A stretch of DNA of 64,000 bases from Oleiagrimonas sp. C23AA (GTDB lineage Bacteria > Pseudomonadota > Gammaproteobacteria > Xanthomonadales > Rhodanobacteraceae). The notes beneath the pieces were generated by a model. That model had not been told where the DNA came from, ran no database searches, and worked only from the letters and a program-made list of their open reading frames with translations. The translations under genes were made by a program, and so were the position numbers. Location: contig NZ_JAARLY010000003.1 of NCBI RefSeq assembly GCF_011759385.1, forward strand, positions 372,001-436,000. Reading direction: 5' to 3'. Shown piece after piece: positions 8,144-16,707 of the stretch; positions within the stretch are counted from its first letter, which is position 1, and every line of letters begins with the position of its first letter.

Positions 8144-9859
8144 TTACTGATCGGTGATCACCCTGGCGATGTGGTCGATGTCGTGATGCACGGAAGGCCC
8201 GATGGGGCGGCCGTGAGGGCTGAGCCGGCGTCGGTAGCGATCGAGCATGATCGAGAACGCCAGGTGCTGGCCCGAAGCATCGGTGACATAACCTGACAAT
8301 GCATAGCTGAAGCGCAGTGTGCCGGTCTTGGCGTGCATGTTGCCGGCCGCGCGCGTGTGACGTAGCCGATAGCGCAGCGTGCCATCGACGCCGGCCGTGG
8401 GCATGGCATCGTGATAGACCTGATAGAACGGTTGCCTGGCCGCCCAGTGCAGCAGCTGGGTGGTGGCGAATGGGCTGACCAGGTCCTTGCGCGACAAGCC
8501 GCTGCCCTCCTCGAACATGGCCTGATCCGGGCCAATGCCGGCGGTGCCGAGCAGCTCGCGCAGCGCGCACAGCCCCCAGCCTTCGCTGGTGTGTGGCAGG
8601 CGGCGCAGGTCACTGCAGCGCCCCATCGCCTGCTGTGTGACACCGACATCCAGCAGCAGTGTTTGCGCGTAGAGATTGTCCGAGTGCTTGAGCGTGTGAT
8701 GCACCATCGCCGACAGCGGCTCGGATTGCACCTGGCCGATGGCCACGGTGCCGGGCGCATCGCTGAGCGTATCCGGATAGGGCCAATAGCGGCTGACCAC
8801 ATGCCCGCGCAAGGTGATGCCGTGGCGGGCCAGTGCATCGGCCAGCATGCGCCCGGCCATGCGCGCCGGATCGGGTGCCGACAGGCGGAAACTGCGCGGG
8901 GCCGAGTGCCGGTGCAGGCCGCCGTAGACATACAGCGTGTCGCTGCCGGCCGGGCGGTACAGCCCCAGGTCGTTGCGCGCCGAGCTGGGAATGTTCTGGG
9001 TCAGGTTGACCACTTTCAGGCCCAGCTTGGAAGGGCGCGTGCGCACGCTGCAGCACTGGCCATCATGCATGCCGACTCGCACCGAAAAGGCATTGCCCTT
9101 CACTGCCAGTGCGGTGGGCGATGCGGCAAACCACGACTGCAGGTCGTTGGCCTCCCAGCCCGCGCCCACACGCGGACCGCTGAAGTGGGTGGCATCGGCA
9201 ATCAGGTCGCCATCCACGTGCTTCACGCCTGCGGCAGCAAGATCCTTGGCCAGCGCATCGGCCCAGGCGGTGGGGCTGCGATGATCGCTGCCCGAGCCCA
9301 GGCTGGGATCGCCGCGTCCGTACAGCACCAGGTCGCCATGCAGTACCTGCCCGCTGGGCGCGCGGGTGGCGTACAGGGAGGTGGTGATGCGGTCATCGGC
9401 GCCCAGCCGGTGCAGGGCCAGGGCGGTGGTGTAGAGCTTGGTATTAGAGGCCGGAATGAACAGCTTGTCGGCGTTGTGCGCGTACAGCACCTTGCCCGTG
9501 TCCAGTGAAATGACGCGGATGCCCCAGGTGGCGGCGGCAAAGCGGGGCTGGCTGACAAAACGGTCCAGCGCGCGCTTGATTGCACTGTCCGGCGGGTTTT
9601 CGGACGGCGCGGTGTCTAGCTTCGCTGGTGATGGGGCCGGGGCTGTGGCGTGTGGGTTCGGCTGAGGCGCCGGGGCGGTCGTGCCGCTTTCAGGTGGCGG
9701 CGTCTTGTCGGCGCCTGCATGGGCCGGCGCGGATGTTTGATGCGCGGGTGGCGTGGTGGGATGGGGTTGGGCAGGCGTGCTGGCGCAAGCGGCCAGGGCC
9801 ATCGGCAATGCGGCGGCCAGGGCCGTGCCGAGCAGGCGGCGTGGGTAACAGGCAGTCAC
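8144..9859 (-). CDS. dacB: D-alanyl-D-alanine carboxypeptidase/endopeptidase, PBP4 type, lipoprotein
   Basis: This is a 571-residue peptidase of family S13, acting on peptidoglycan cross-links in the periplasm. The three penicillin-binding motifs are present: SxxK as Ser138-Asn-Thr-Lys141, SDN at 393-395 and KTG at 511-513. The insertion between motifs 1 and 2 is large, as in PBP4. The N terminus is a lipoprotein signal ending in LAAC with Cys25. An unusual Pro/Thr/Ala/His-rich linker follows (about residues 27-90), which would tether the enzyme at a distance from the membrane; E. coli DacB has no lipobox. The sirtuin gene ends 31 nt upstream on the same strand, so the two may be co-transcribed. 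Confidence 0.9.
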   Translation of the reverse strand: MTACYPRRLLGTALAAALPMALAACASTPAQPHPTTPPAHQTSAPAHAGADKTPPPESGTTAPAPQPNPHATAPAPSPAKLDTAPSENPPDSAIKRALDRFVSQPRFAAATWGIRVISLDTGKVLYAHNADKLFIPASNTKLYTTALALHRLGADDRITTSLYATRAPSGQVLHGDLVLYGRGDPSLGSGSDHRSPTAWADALAKDLAAAGVKHVDGDLIADATHFSGPRVGAGWEANDLQSWFAASPTALAVKGNAFSVRVGMHDGQCCSVRTRPSKLGLKVVNLTQNIPSSARNDLGLYRPAGSDTLYVYGGLHRHSAPRSFRLSAPDPARMAGRMLADALARHGITLRGHVVSRYWPYPDTLSDAPGTVAIGQVQSEPLSAMVHHTLKHSDNLYAQTLLLDVGVTQQAMGRCSDLRRLPHTSEGWGLCALRELLGTAGIGPDQAMFEEGSGLSRKDLVSPFATTQLLHWAARQPFYQVYHDAMPTAGVDGTLRYRLRHTRAAGNMHAKTGTLRFSYALSGYVTDASGQHLAFSIMLDRYRRRLSPHGRPIGPSVHHDIDHIARVITDQ

Positions 9860-9890
9860 GGTCGGGCAGGTACTCCGGGCGGGTTGGGGA

Positions 9891-10748
9891 TCACGGTTCG
9901 GGGCTGTCGAGCAGCGCCCTGAGCGTGGGCGCGATGGCCGAGCTTACTTTCAGCTGCAGCAGGTCGTCGGCACGGGTGCGGCCCAGATTGATGGCCGCGA
10001 TCGGTTGGCCGCGGCGGGCGGCGGCGCGGGCGAAGCGATAGCCGGAGTAGACCATCAGCGAGGAACCCACCACCAATAGCGCATCGGCCGCTTCCAGCGC
10101 CTGGCCCGCGGCCTGCACACGTTCGCGCGGCACGCCTTCGCCAAAAAACACCACATCGGGTTTGAGAATGCCGCCGCAGATCGGGCAGGGCGGAATGCGG
10201 AAGCGGGCAAAGTCGTGGCCGTCCAGGTCGGCATCGCCGTCCGGCGCGGTGTCGGCGCTCAGCGCGGCCCACTCCGGGTTGAGATCGGCCAGCTGCGTCT
10301 GGAAGGCATCGCGTGGCGAACGGGTGTCGCACTGCATGCAGCGCACCACATCCAGGCGCCCGTGCAGATCGATCACCTGCTCGCTGCCGGCGGCCTGATG
10401 CAGACGATCGACATTCTGCGTGATCAGGCACGGGACATGACCGCGCCGCTCCAGTTCGGCCAGTGCATGATGGGTGGCGTTGGGGCGGGCGTTGCCGAAG
10501 AAGCGCCAGCCGACCAGGCTGCGTGCCCAATAGCGGGCGCGCGTGGCCGTTTCACCCATGAAGGCCTGCAGCGTGATCGGCTGCGGACGCTTCCACTGTC
10601 CATCGCTGTCGCGGTAGTCGGGAATACCCGAATCGGTGCTGCAGCCGGCGCCGGTCAGCACGCACAGGCGCGGATGGTCGGCCACGAAGCGGCGCAGCGC
10701 ATCCAGTGTGGCGGGAAAGTCCGGGTCCAGGGCGGTGGCTTGGGTCAT
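9891..10748 (-). CDS. NAD-dependent protein deacylase, sirtuin class II
   Basis: The 285-residue protein has the complete sirtuin core: NAD-binding GAGCSTDSGIPDYRD (residues 33-47), TQNVDRLHQAAG (110-121), catalytic His129 in DLHG, and a zinc site Cys137/Cys140/Cys188/Cys191. The GAG-STxSGIPDYR form is typical of class II (SIRT4-like) bacterial sirtuins rather than CobB class III. It removes acyl groups from lysine or transfers ADP-ribose using NAD+. The start at 10748 is chosen because family similarity starts soon after; an in-frame codon at 10886 would nearly run into the divergent pncB. The divergent neighbour makes an NAD precursor, giving a plausible functional link. Confidence 0.9.
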   Translation of the reverse strand: MTQATALDPDFPATLDALRRFVADHPRLCVLTGAGCSTDSGIPDYRDSDGQWKRPQPITLQAFMGETATRARYWARSLVGWRFFGNARPNATHHALAELERRGHVPCLITQNVDRLHQAAGSEQVIDLHGRLDVVRCMQCDTRSPRDAFQTQLADLNPEWAALSADTAPDGDADLDGHDFARFRIPPCPICGGILKPDVVFFGEGVPRERVQAAGQALEAADALLVVGSSLMVYSGYRFARAAARRGQPIAAINLGRTRADDLLQLKVSSAIAPTLRALLDSPEP

Positions 10749-10906
10749 GGCGCGGGTGTGGCGGGCGAAGGCCTCAGAGTGTGCCAGTTCCGCGTCGTGG
10801 TGTCGGCCCGCGGCGCGTGTGCTTGATTGCGCGCGTTCACCTCCCCATGTTGGACAGGCTGGCGCCGTGACGCCGCTTTCTCTCAAAGACGCACACGAGT
10901 GCCCGC

Positions 10907-12100
10907 ATGATCATCCAGTCGCTGCTCGATACGGACCTTTACAAGTTCTCCATGATGCAGGTGGTGCTGCATCATTTTCCGGGTGCCGAGGTCGAGTACC
11001 GATTCCGCTGTCGCACGCCGGGTGTGGATCTGGTGCCCTGCATCGATGCCATCAAGGAGGAACTGGAGCATCTTTGCAGCCTGCGTTTTGGCGAGGACGA
11101 GCTGGCCTATCTGCGCCAGATGCGCTACCTGAAATCGGATTTTGTCGATTTCCTGGGCCTGTTCCGGCTCAATGCCAAGTACGTCACCATTGCGCCATCG
11201 GCCAAGGGCAATGGCGAAATCGACATCCATATCCGCGGACCGTGGCTGCACACGATCCTGTTCGAGATTCCGCTGCTGGCGATCGTCAACGAGGTGTATT
11301 TCCGTCAGACCGCGCCGGACGTCGACTTCGACCAAGGGCGCCAGCGCCTGGATACCAAGGTGCAGCTGCTGCGCGAGAGCGCCGGACACAGCGCCTGTCA
11401 CATTGCCGATTACGGTACCCGCCGGCGGTTTTCGCGGTCATGGCACGAAGAGCTGCTGACGCATCTCAGTCGGGGCCTGGGTGAGCAGTTGGCAGGTACC
11501 AGCAACGTGTGGTTCGCCATGCGCCAGGAGCTGACGCCGTTGGGCAGCATGGCGCATGAATATCTGCAGGCGTGCCAGGCGCTAGGCCCACGGCTGCGCG
11601 ATTCGCAGGTATTTGCGCTGGAAACCTGGGCGCAGGAATACCGCGGCGACCTGGGTATCGCGCTATCGGATGCCTACGGCCTGGATGCGTTTCTGCGTGA
11701 TTTCGACATGTATTTCTGCAAGTTGTTCGACGGCGCGCGCCATGATTCGGGTGATCCGTTTGTATGGGGCGACCGCGTGCTTGCCCACTACGCCGATAAT
11801 CGCGTCGACCCCAGCGACAAAGTACTGGTGTTCAGCGACAGCTTGACCATTCCCAAGGTGCTCGAGCTCTACGACTACTTCCAGGGGCGCTGCAAGTTGG
11901 CCTTCGGCGTGGGCACCAACCTGACCAATGATGTCGGCCCCGAGGCTTTGAACATCGTCATCAAGATGGTGCGATGCAATGGTCAGCCGGTGGCCAAGCT
12001 GACCGATTCGCCCGGCAAGAACATGTGCGAGGATGCCGGGTATCTGGCCTATCTGCGCCAGGTATTTGAAATCGACACGCCGGCCACCGTGAGCGCGTGA
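10907..12100 (+). CDS. pncB: Nicotinate phosphoribosyltransferase
   Basis: This 397-residue protein matches PncB over its whole length: N-terminal [13 protein letters not shown], the [10 protein letters not shown]-like segment ([14 protein letters not shown]), LGTSN-type loop ([10 protein letters not shown]), and a C-terminal phosphate-binding region ([10 protein letters not shown]). It converts nicotinate, PRPP and ATP to nicotinate mononucleotide in the Preiss-Handler route to NAD in the cytoplasm. Length fits the E. coli enzyme (about 400 residues). The ATG at 10907 is favoured because the conserved [13 protein letters not shown] follows directly. It is divergent from the sirtuin with about 160 nt between the starts, which must hold both promoters. 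Confidence 0.95.
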   Translation: MIIQSLLDTDLYKFSMMQVVLHHFPGAEVEYRFRCRTPGVDLVPCIDAIKEELEHLCSLRFGEDELAYLRQMRYLKSDFVDFLGLFRLNAKYVTIAPSAKGNGEIDIHIRGPWLHTILFEIPLLAIVNEVYFRQTAPDVDFDQGRQRLDTKVQLLRESAGHSACHIADYGTRRRFSRSWHEELLTHLSRGLGEQLAGTSNVWFAMRQELTPLGSMAHEYLQACQALGPRLRDSQVFALETWAQEYRGDLGIALSDAYGLDAFLRDFDMYFCKLFDGARHDSGDPFVWGDRVLAHYADNRVDPSDKVLVFSDSLTIPKVLELYDYFQGRCKLAFGVGTNLTNDVGPEALNIVIKMVRCNGQPVAKLTDSPGKNMCEDAGYLAYLRQVFEIDTPATVSA

Positions 12101-12209
12101 GCGCGCGCCGCTTGGACGGACGTCTGGATGGCTGTGACAGGGTAATTTTCATGTCGTCACATCCGCCCGCTACACTGGAGCACTCTTGCAGACCGACCGG
12201 CTGACACCC

Positions 12210-12692
12210 ATGGGTTCGATCTACGACTTCCACGCACGTGATATCGCCGGCCACGACCGCTCGCTGGCCGAGTGGCGCGAGCAGGTGCTGCTGGTGGTGA
12301 ACGTGGCCTCGCAGTGCGGATTCACCCCGCAGTACGAAGGCCTGCAATCGCTGCAGGATGATCTGGGGGCGCAGGGGTTTTCCGTGCTGGGGTTTCCCTG
12401 TGACCAGTTCGGCCATCAGGAGCCGGGCGACGAAGCGGCCATCGAGGCGTTTTGCAGCACCCGGTTCGGTGTCAGCTTTCCGATGTTTTCCAAGATTGCG
12501 GTCAACGGACATCGTGCCGATCCGCTGTTTCGCTGGCTGAAAGGCCAGGCACGAGGAGTGCTGGGCTCGCGCGCGATCAAGTGGAACTTCACCAAGTTTC
12601 TGGTCGATCGCGAAGGGCAGGTGTTGCGCCGGTATGCGCCGACCGCCAAGCCGGCACAGCTGCGCGCGGATATCGAAGCGCTACTGGCCTGA
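12210..12692 (+). CDS. Glutathione peroxidase family protein
   Basis: The 160-residue thiol peroxidase has peroxidatic Cys36 in NVASQCGFTPQY, the LGFPCDQFGHQEPG motif carrying the catalytic Gln, and KWNFTKFLVDR with the catalytic Trp/Asn. It should reduce hydroperoxides in the cytoplasm; bacterial Cys-type members often use thioredoxin rather than glutathione. The ATG at 12210 matches where family similarity starts (GSIYDFHA). However, GGAG at 12177-12180 is spaced five bases from an in-frame TTG at 12186, so a start eight codons earlier is a real alternative. It is a single gene convergent with the MATE gene. Confidence 0.9.
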   Translation: MGSIYDFHARDIAGHDRSLAEWREQVLLVVNVASQCGFTPQYEGLQSLQDDLGAQGFSVLGFPCDQFGHQEPGDEAAIEAFCSTRFGVSFPMFSKIAVNGHRADPLFRWLKGQARGVLGSRAIKWNFTKFLVDREGQVLRRYAPTAKPAQLRADIEALLA

Positions 12693-12710
12693 AAGCTTCA
12701 GGCACCGAAC

Positions 12711-14057
12711 TCAGGCGCCAATGCTGGCGAACCCGCCGCGGGCATGAATGCGCCGCGCCAGCCAGGCCATGACCGCCCCGCGTGCCGCCATAAAGGCCAG
12801 AAACGCCAGCCACAGGCCGTGGTTGCCTAGGCCGTGCAAGGCCAGCGCCACGGCGATGAATACCAGCGCGGCTGCCTGCATGCCGTTGCGCATGTCGCGG
12901 GCCCGGGTGGCACCGACGAACAGGCCGTCGAACAGGTAGCTCCACACCGCGACCAGCGGCAGCACGGCCAGATACGGAAGATAGGCGTAGGCGGTAGTGC
13001 GCACGCTGGCAATGTCTGTCTGCATGTCCACGAAAAGGTGGCCGGCTACGGCAAAGCCGGCGGCAAACAACAGCGAGCCGATCAGCGACCAGCCGCCGGC
13101 CACCACCAGCGCCCGGCGTAAGCTGCCACTGTCACCTCGCCCCAGTGCCTGGCCGGTCAGCGCCTCGATGGCGTTGGCCAGGCCGTCCATGGCAAAGGCG
13201 GTAATCATCAGCCCGTTGAGTAGCAGGGCATTGGCGGCCACCACGCGGTCGCCCAGCCGCGAACCGAGCACGGTGACGGCAAAGAACACGCCTTGAAGGG
13301 CCAGCGTGCGCAACAGGATGTCGCGATTGACGGTGATCAGCGCCCGCCAGCTTTGCCAGCGCCGCAGTCCACGCAATGCCCAGGCGCCGGCATGGCGCCG
13401 CAATGGTGCCAACAGCAAGATCAGCCCCAGGGCGGTGCCGGCCCACTCACCCATCACCGAGGCCAGCGCAATACCCGGCACACCCATGCCCAGCCCAAGT
13501 ACCAGAAGGAGATTCAGCATCACGTTGCCGACGTTGCTCAGCACCATCACCGCCAGCGTGGCGCGCGGCCGGTGAATGCCTAAAAACCAGCCGGCCAGGG
13601 CGTAGTTGGAAAGCGCGGCCGGCAGGCCGAACAGGCGCACGTTCAGGTAGCCGACAGCTTGCGCATCAAGCTCGGCCGAAGGCTTCATCAGCGCCATTAT
13701 CTGCGCCAGCAAAGGGCGCATGATGGCGTTGGCCATGAGCGCCAGGAGCAGTGCCATGGTCAGCGCCTGCACCAGCACCTGGCGCAGCGCGCTGCCGTCC
13801 TCACGGCCATAGGCCTGAGCGGTAAATCCGATGGTGCCCATACGCAGGAAACCGCACAGCCACACCGGCAAACCGTAGATGGCGCTGCCCACTGCCACCG
13901 CGCCCAGCATGTGCGCATCGGCCAGGTGACCGGCCACGGCGCTGTCGACCAGGGCCACCAGCGGCACGCTCAGATTGGACACCATCATCGGCGCGGCCAG
14001 CGTCCATACGCGTCGATGCATGGATGTATCGCGCCAGTCGCGAAGCAGGGAGGACAT
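12711..14057 (-). CDS. MATE family efflux transporter, DinF-like
   Basis: This 448-residue inner-membrane protein has about twelve hydrophobic helices in two halves, as in MATE exporters. The N-terminal half begins RRVWTLAAPMMVSNLSVPLVALVDSAVAGHL, close to the DinF subgroup with its conserved Asp in helix 1 (VDSAVAGHL). It would export cationic or oxidised organic substrates in exchange for H+ or Na+. In E. coli dinF follows lexA; no lexA is seen here, so SOS control cannot be assumed. It is convergent with the glutathione peroxidase gene (18 nt apart) and divergent from slyD. Confidence 0.87.
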   Translation of the reverse strand: MSSLLRDWRDTSMHRRVWTLAAPMMVSNLSVPLVALVDSAVAGHLADAHMLGAVAVGSAIYGLPVWLCGFLRMGTIGFTAQAYGREDGSALRQVLVQALTMALLLALMANAIMRPLLAQIMALMKPSAELDAQAVGYLNVRLFGLPAALSNYALAGWFLGIHRPRATLAVMVLSNVGNVMLNLLLVLGLGMGVPGIALASVMGEWAGTALGLILLLAPLRRHAGAWALRGLRRWQSWRALITVNRDILLRTLALQGVFFAVTVLGSRLGDRVVAANALLLNGLMITAFAMDGLANAIEALTGQALGRGDSGSLRRALVVAGGWSLIGSLLFAAGFAVAGHLFVDMQTDIASVRTTAYAYLPYLAVLPLVAVWSYLFDGLFVGATRARDMRNGMQAAALVFIAVALALHGLGNHGLWLAFLAFMAARGAVMAWLARRIHARGGFASIGA

Positions 14058-14212
14058 TAGCTCAATCGGCCGTCTGGACGGCTGGGTAGTGTCCCATCGG
14101 CACGTGTTTCATGACAGGGAAAATTTGCAGTCAGCGGCCGGGGCTTCTAGCCTAGTGGGCTCATGCCGGTCCGAAGCCGGCTGCTTTTCATGCTGTTTAC
14201 TGAGGATATTTC

Positions 14213-14704
14213 ATGCAGATCGCCGAGCGTACTGTCGCTTCTTTCCACTACACGCTGACCAACGACGGCGGTGAAGTACTCGACAGCTCGAAGGGTCGTG
14301 AGCCGCTGGCCTACCTGCACGGCGCGGGCAACATCGTGCCGGGTCTTGAGAAGGCGCTGGAAGGTAAGCAGAGCGGCGACAACTTCGAGGTCGACGTGGC
14401 CCCGGAAGAAGGCTACGGTCCGCGTCACGATGCACTGGTGCAGACGCTTCCCAAGAGCGCCTTCCAGGGCGTGCCCGAGCCGCAGCCGGGCATGCAGTTC
14501 CAGGGCAACAGCCAGCAGGGTCCGATCACCGTCGTGGTAACCGCGGTCGAAGGTGACCAGGTCACCGTGGACGGCAACCATCCGCTGGCCGGCCAGACGC
14601 TGCATTTCGCCATCGAAGTGGCCGATGTGCGCGAAGCCAGCGAGGATGAGCTCAATCACGGTCACGTGCACGGCGCTGACGACACCGAGGGTGGCGAGGG
14701 CTGA
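14213..14704 (+). CDS. slyD: FKBP-type peptidyl-prolyl isomerase, SlyD type
   Basis: The 163-residue protein shows an N-terminal FKBP half-domain (TLTNDGGEVLDSS, PLAYLHGAGNIVPGLEKAL), then the inserted chaperone flap (residues ~75-125) and a return to the FKBP fold (HPLAGQTLHFAIEVADVREA), which is the SlyD architecture. It catalyses prolyl isomerisation and chaperones unfolded proteins in the cytoplasm. The C-terminal tail has only a few His (HGHVHG), much shorter than the nickel-binding tail of E. coli SlyD, so a strong metal-delivery role is doubtful. It stands alone and ends at a bidirectional terminator. Confidence 0.92.
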   Translation: MQIAERTVASFHYTLTNDGGEVLDSSKGREPLAYLHGAGNIVPGLEKALEGKQSGDNFEVDVAPEEGYGPRHDALVQTLPKSAFQGVPEPQPGMQFQGNSQQGPITVVVTAVEGDQVTVDGNHPLAGQTLHFAIEVADVREASEDELNHGHVHGADDTEGGEG

Positions 14705-14742
14705 TCGTTCCCGTACCTCGTGCAAAGCGTCTAATCGCTGCA

Positions 14743-14776
14743 CAAAAAAGGCGCCCCGAGTGGGCGCCTTTTTTTA
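14743..14776 (+). terminator. Bidirectional Rho-independent terminator between slyD and pldA
   Basis: The stem AAGGCGCCC pairs with GGGCGCCTT and is flanked by an A run before and a T run after. It serves slyD on the plus strand and, read in reverse, the convergent pldA gene. Confidence 0.85.
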
Positions 14777-14805
14777 TGGCCAGGGTGCGGTGCTGAAGGG
14801 AGCGC

Positions 14806-15903
14806 TCAGTACCAGCCCAGCAGCGACACGCCCACGCCGACATAGGTGGCCTTGTGGTTGTAGTCAATCAGGCTTTCGCCGTAGCCATTGAACACCTGCA
14901 TGTAGCCGCGCAGCTTGTCAGTGATGGGAAAGGCCCAGGAAAAGCGCAGCGAACCATGTGAGCGATCACCGCTGCGGAACGAGTGACGGGCGGTGAGGCT
15001 GAATTCGTTGTCATTGACCTCGTGCACGATCTGCACTTCGCCGCGGCCCATGTAATCCTCGATATCCGGGTTGTCGTCCTTGCTCACCGTCTCGTTGATG
15101 CGCCACCACGGCCGGATCATCACCGTCCAGTTGCCACGCTCGAAGCCGATATCGGCAATCACCCGGTTCCAACTGCGCGAAAGTGGATCGCTGCGGCCGT
15201 TGGATTGATGATTGATGCCGATGCCGAGCAGGCGGCCCTCCCAGCCGAGCACGTTATAGTGTGTGTTGAACACCAGCATCGCCTCTGGCTCGTAGTCGGT
15301 CTCGCGGAAGGGGCGCGAGATGCGGCTGTCATAAACCTGCCAGCGTGAGGTCTGGGTGTAGCCAAACCAGAGGTCACCATGGTGGCCGAAGATGCCTTGC
15401 CAGAGCTTTGTTTTCAGGCTCAGCTGGAACTTGGCTTCGGTCTTGTCGTAGTGCAGCGACTGATCGACGCTGTGTGTGGGGCTGTGCGGGCGATTGTTGA
15501 CGTTGGTGGTGTAAAACGCCGGCATCAGATACACCGGCTTGTAGCCGCGCACGTTGAAAGTGCCCAACTTGGTGTTGGGTGCCAGTTCCCAGCGCGAGTC
15601 GAGCAGTGACAGGCGATGCACCTTGCCGGTGACATCGGGCTCGGGCTGGGTCTGCACGCCTGCATCGCGAGCGAACACGCCTTGCGAGTGGTGGCGCGCC
15701 TTGCGGTTGTCGTCCTGTGCGCTCTGGTCCTTGCCGGGTACCAGGGCGGCACGGCCAAAGGCGTGGTCGTAGCATGCCAGGCGCTGCGAAGCAGTCTCGA
15801 TGCCGACGCAGGCCTTTGGGTCGTCAGGATGGGCGACCTGGGCATGGGCCAGCGGGGCAGTGCCTGCCAGCGCCAGCATGCCGATCAGTCGGCGATATCT
15901 CAT
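14806..15903 (-). CDS. pldA: Outer membrane phospholipase A
   Basis: The 365-residue precursor begins with a Sec signal peptide (about 21 residues, ending AHA). The C-terminal two thirds form the OMPLA beta barrel. The catalytic residues align with E. coli His142/Ser144/Asn156: His232 and Ser234 in NHQSNGRSDP and Asn246 in SRSWNR, with the same 12-residue Ser-Asn spacing. The last residue is aromatic (Tyr in GVSLLGWY), as expected for BAM insertion. It hydrolyses misplaced phospholipids in the outer leaflet as a Ca2+-dependent dimer. Residues ~25-90 form an extra N-terminal periplasmic segment with CVGIETASQRLACYD, longer than in E. coli. Confidence 0.92.
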   Translation of the reverse strand: MRYRRLIGMLALAGTAPLAHAQVAHPDDPKACVGIETASQRLACYDHAFGRAALVPGKDQSAQDDNRKARHHSQGVFARDAGVQTQPEPDVTGKVHRLSLLDSRWELAPNTKLGTFNVRGYKPVYLMPAFYTTNVNNRPHSPTHSVDQSLHYDKTEAKFQLSLKTKLWQGIFGHHGDLWFGYTQTSRWQVYDSRISRPFRETDYEPEAMLVFNTHYNVLGWEGRLLGIGINHQSNGRSDPLSRSWNRVIADIGFERGNWTVMIRPWWRINETVSKDDNPDIEDYMGRGEVQIVHEVNDNEFSLTARHSFRSGDRSHGSLRFSWAFPITDKLRGYMQVFNGYGESLIDYNHKATYVGVGVSLLGWY

Positions 15904-15946
15904 TGAGCTCCCCTGAAAGTGTGAGCAGTAATCGGTGTGAGCTTAA

Positions 15947-15973
15947 GCGCAGGCCGGCTGTGCCGGCCTGCGC
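15947..15973. repeat. Perfect inverted repeat between pldA and the EF-hand gene
   Basis: Arms of 11 bp, GCGCAGGCCGG and CCGGCCTGCGC, enclose a five-base loop. It lies 37 nt past the stop of the minus-strand EF-hand gene and upstream of pldA. There is no T run on either strand, so it is at best a weak terminator or an RNA-stabilising 3' hairpin. Confidence 0.5.
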
Positions 15974-16009
15974 GGGCGGGTAGATTAAGCGTCTCGCGAG
16001 GCGAGGTGC

Positions 16010-16474
16010 TTATTTCATGTTCTTCCAGTGCGTGTATTCGCTCTGGCTGATCTTGCCGTTGTGATTGCTGTCAGCGTAATCAAAGTCGTTGGCCAGCAGC
16101 GGATAGGCGGCCGCTTCGCTCTTGCTGATCTGGTGATCATTGTTGGTGTCCAGCGATTTGAAGGCGGGCGCGGGTTGCGCCGGCTTGTTCTCGGGCATGC
16201 CGGAATTGACGGTGACGATAGAGCCATCCTTGCCGCGGAACGTGGTGCTGGTCATGCCGCTGTCCGAAAGCGACTGCGAGCCGGCCTGCTGGTTGCTAGC
16301 CATCGGCTGGGTTTGCTGCGACTGGCTCGGCGTCACCGGGTTGTCCTGCGCGGTCTGCGCCGCGTTGGACGGCGGCGGCGCGCTGGGTTCGGGCACGGTC
16401 TGCTGGGCAAAGGCGCTGCCGGCCAGCAGCATGGCGCCGGTGGTGAAGGCAAAGCGGCGGACAATTCCTCTCAT
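16010..16474 (-). CDS. Exported EF-hand calcium-binding protein
   Basis: This 154-residue protein has an N-terminal signal peptide (about 23 residues, cleavage near AFA-QQ). A Gln/Ser/Pro-rich disordered region (~24-70) follows, then two EF-hand loops at the C terminus: DTNNDHQISKSE and DSNHNGKISQSE. Both have Asp/Asn at the ligand positions and Glu at position 12, so both should bind Ca2+. It is expected in the periplasm or outside the cell. The function is unknown; such proteins are common in Xanthomonadales. It may be co-transcribed with nothing: pldA starts 106 nt further on, after an inverted repeat. Confidence 0.85.
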   Translation of the reverse strand: MRGIVRRFAFTTGAMLLAGSAFAQQTVPEPSAPPPSNAAQTAQDNPVTPSQSQQTQPMASNQQAGSQSLSDSGMTSTTFRGKDGSIVTVNSGMPENKPAQPAPAFKSLDTNNDHQISKSEAAAYPLLANDFDYADSNHNGKISQSEYTHWKNMK

Positions 16475-16707
16475 GGTTTGATCTCCTCGGAATATTCGAT
16501 CATCTCAAGGCCGCGGTCGGCTTGACGGCCGCGCGACAGCCGAGGTCGGGTGGGGGCTGTCTTCGCGCAGAACGCTAGCAAACCGCGCCTAAATGCCATC
16601 GCAATCGCAGAACAGGGCGGTACTTGAGCCACACGCTTCGTTCATGTTCGTGAAGCTGTGTGTCGGCGGTAAGCTGGTGGCTTTGAAACCTGCAAAGGGC
16701 GGAGCTG

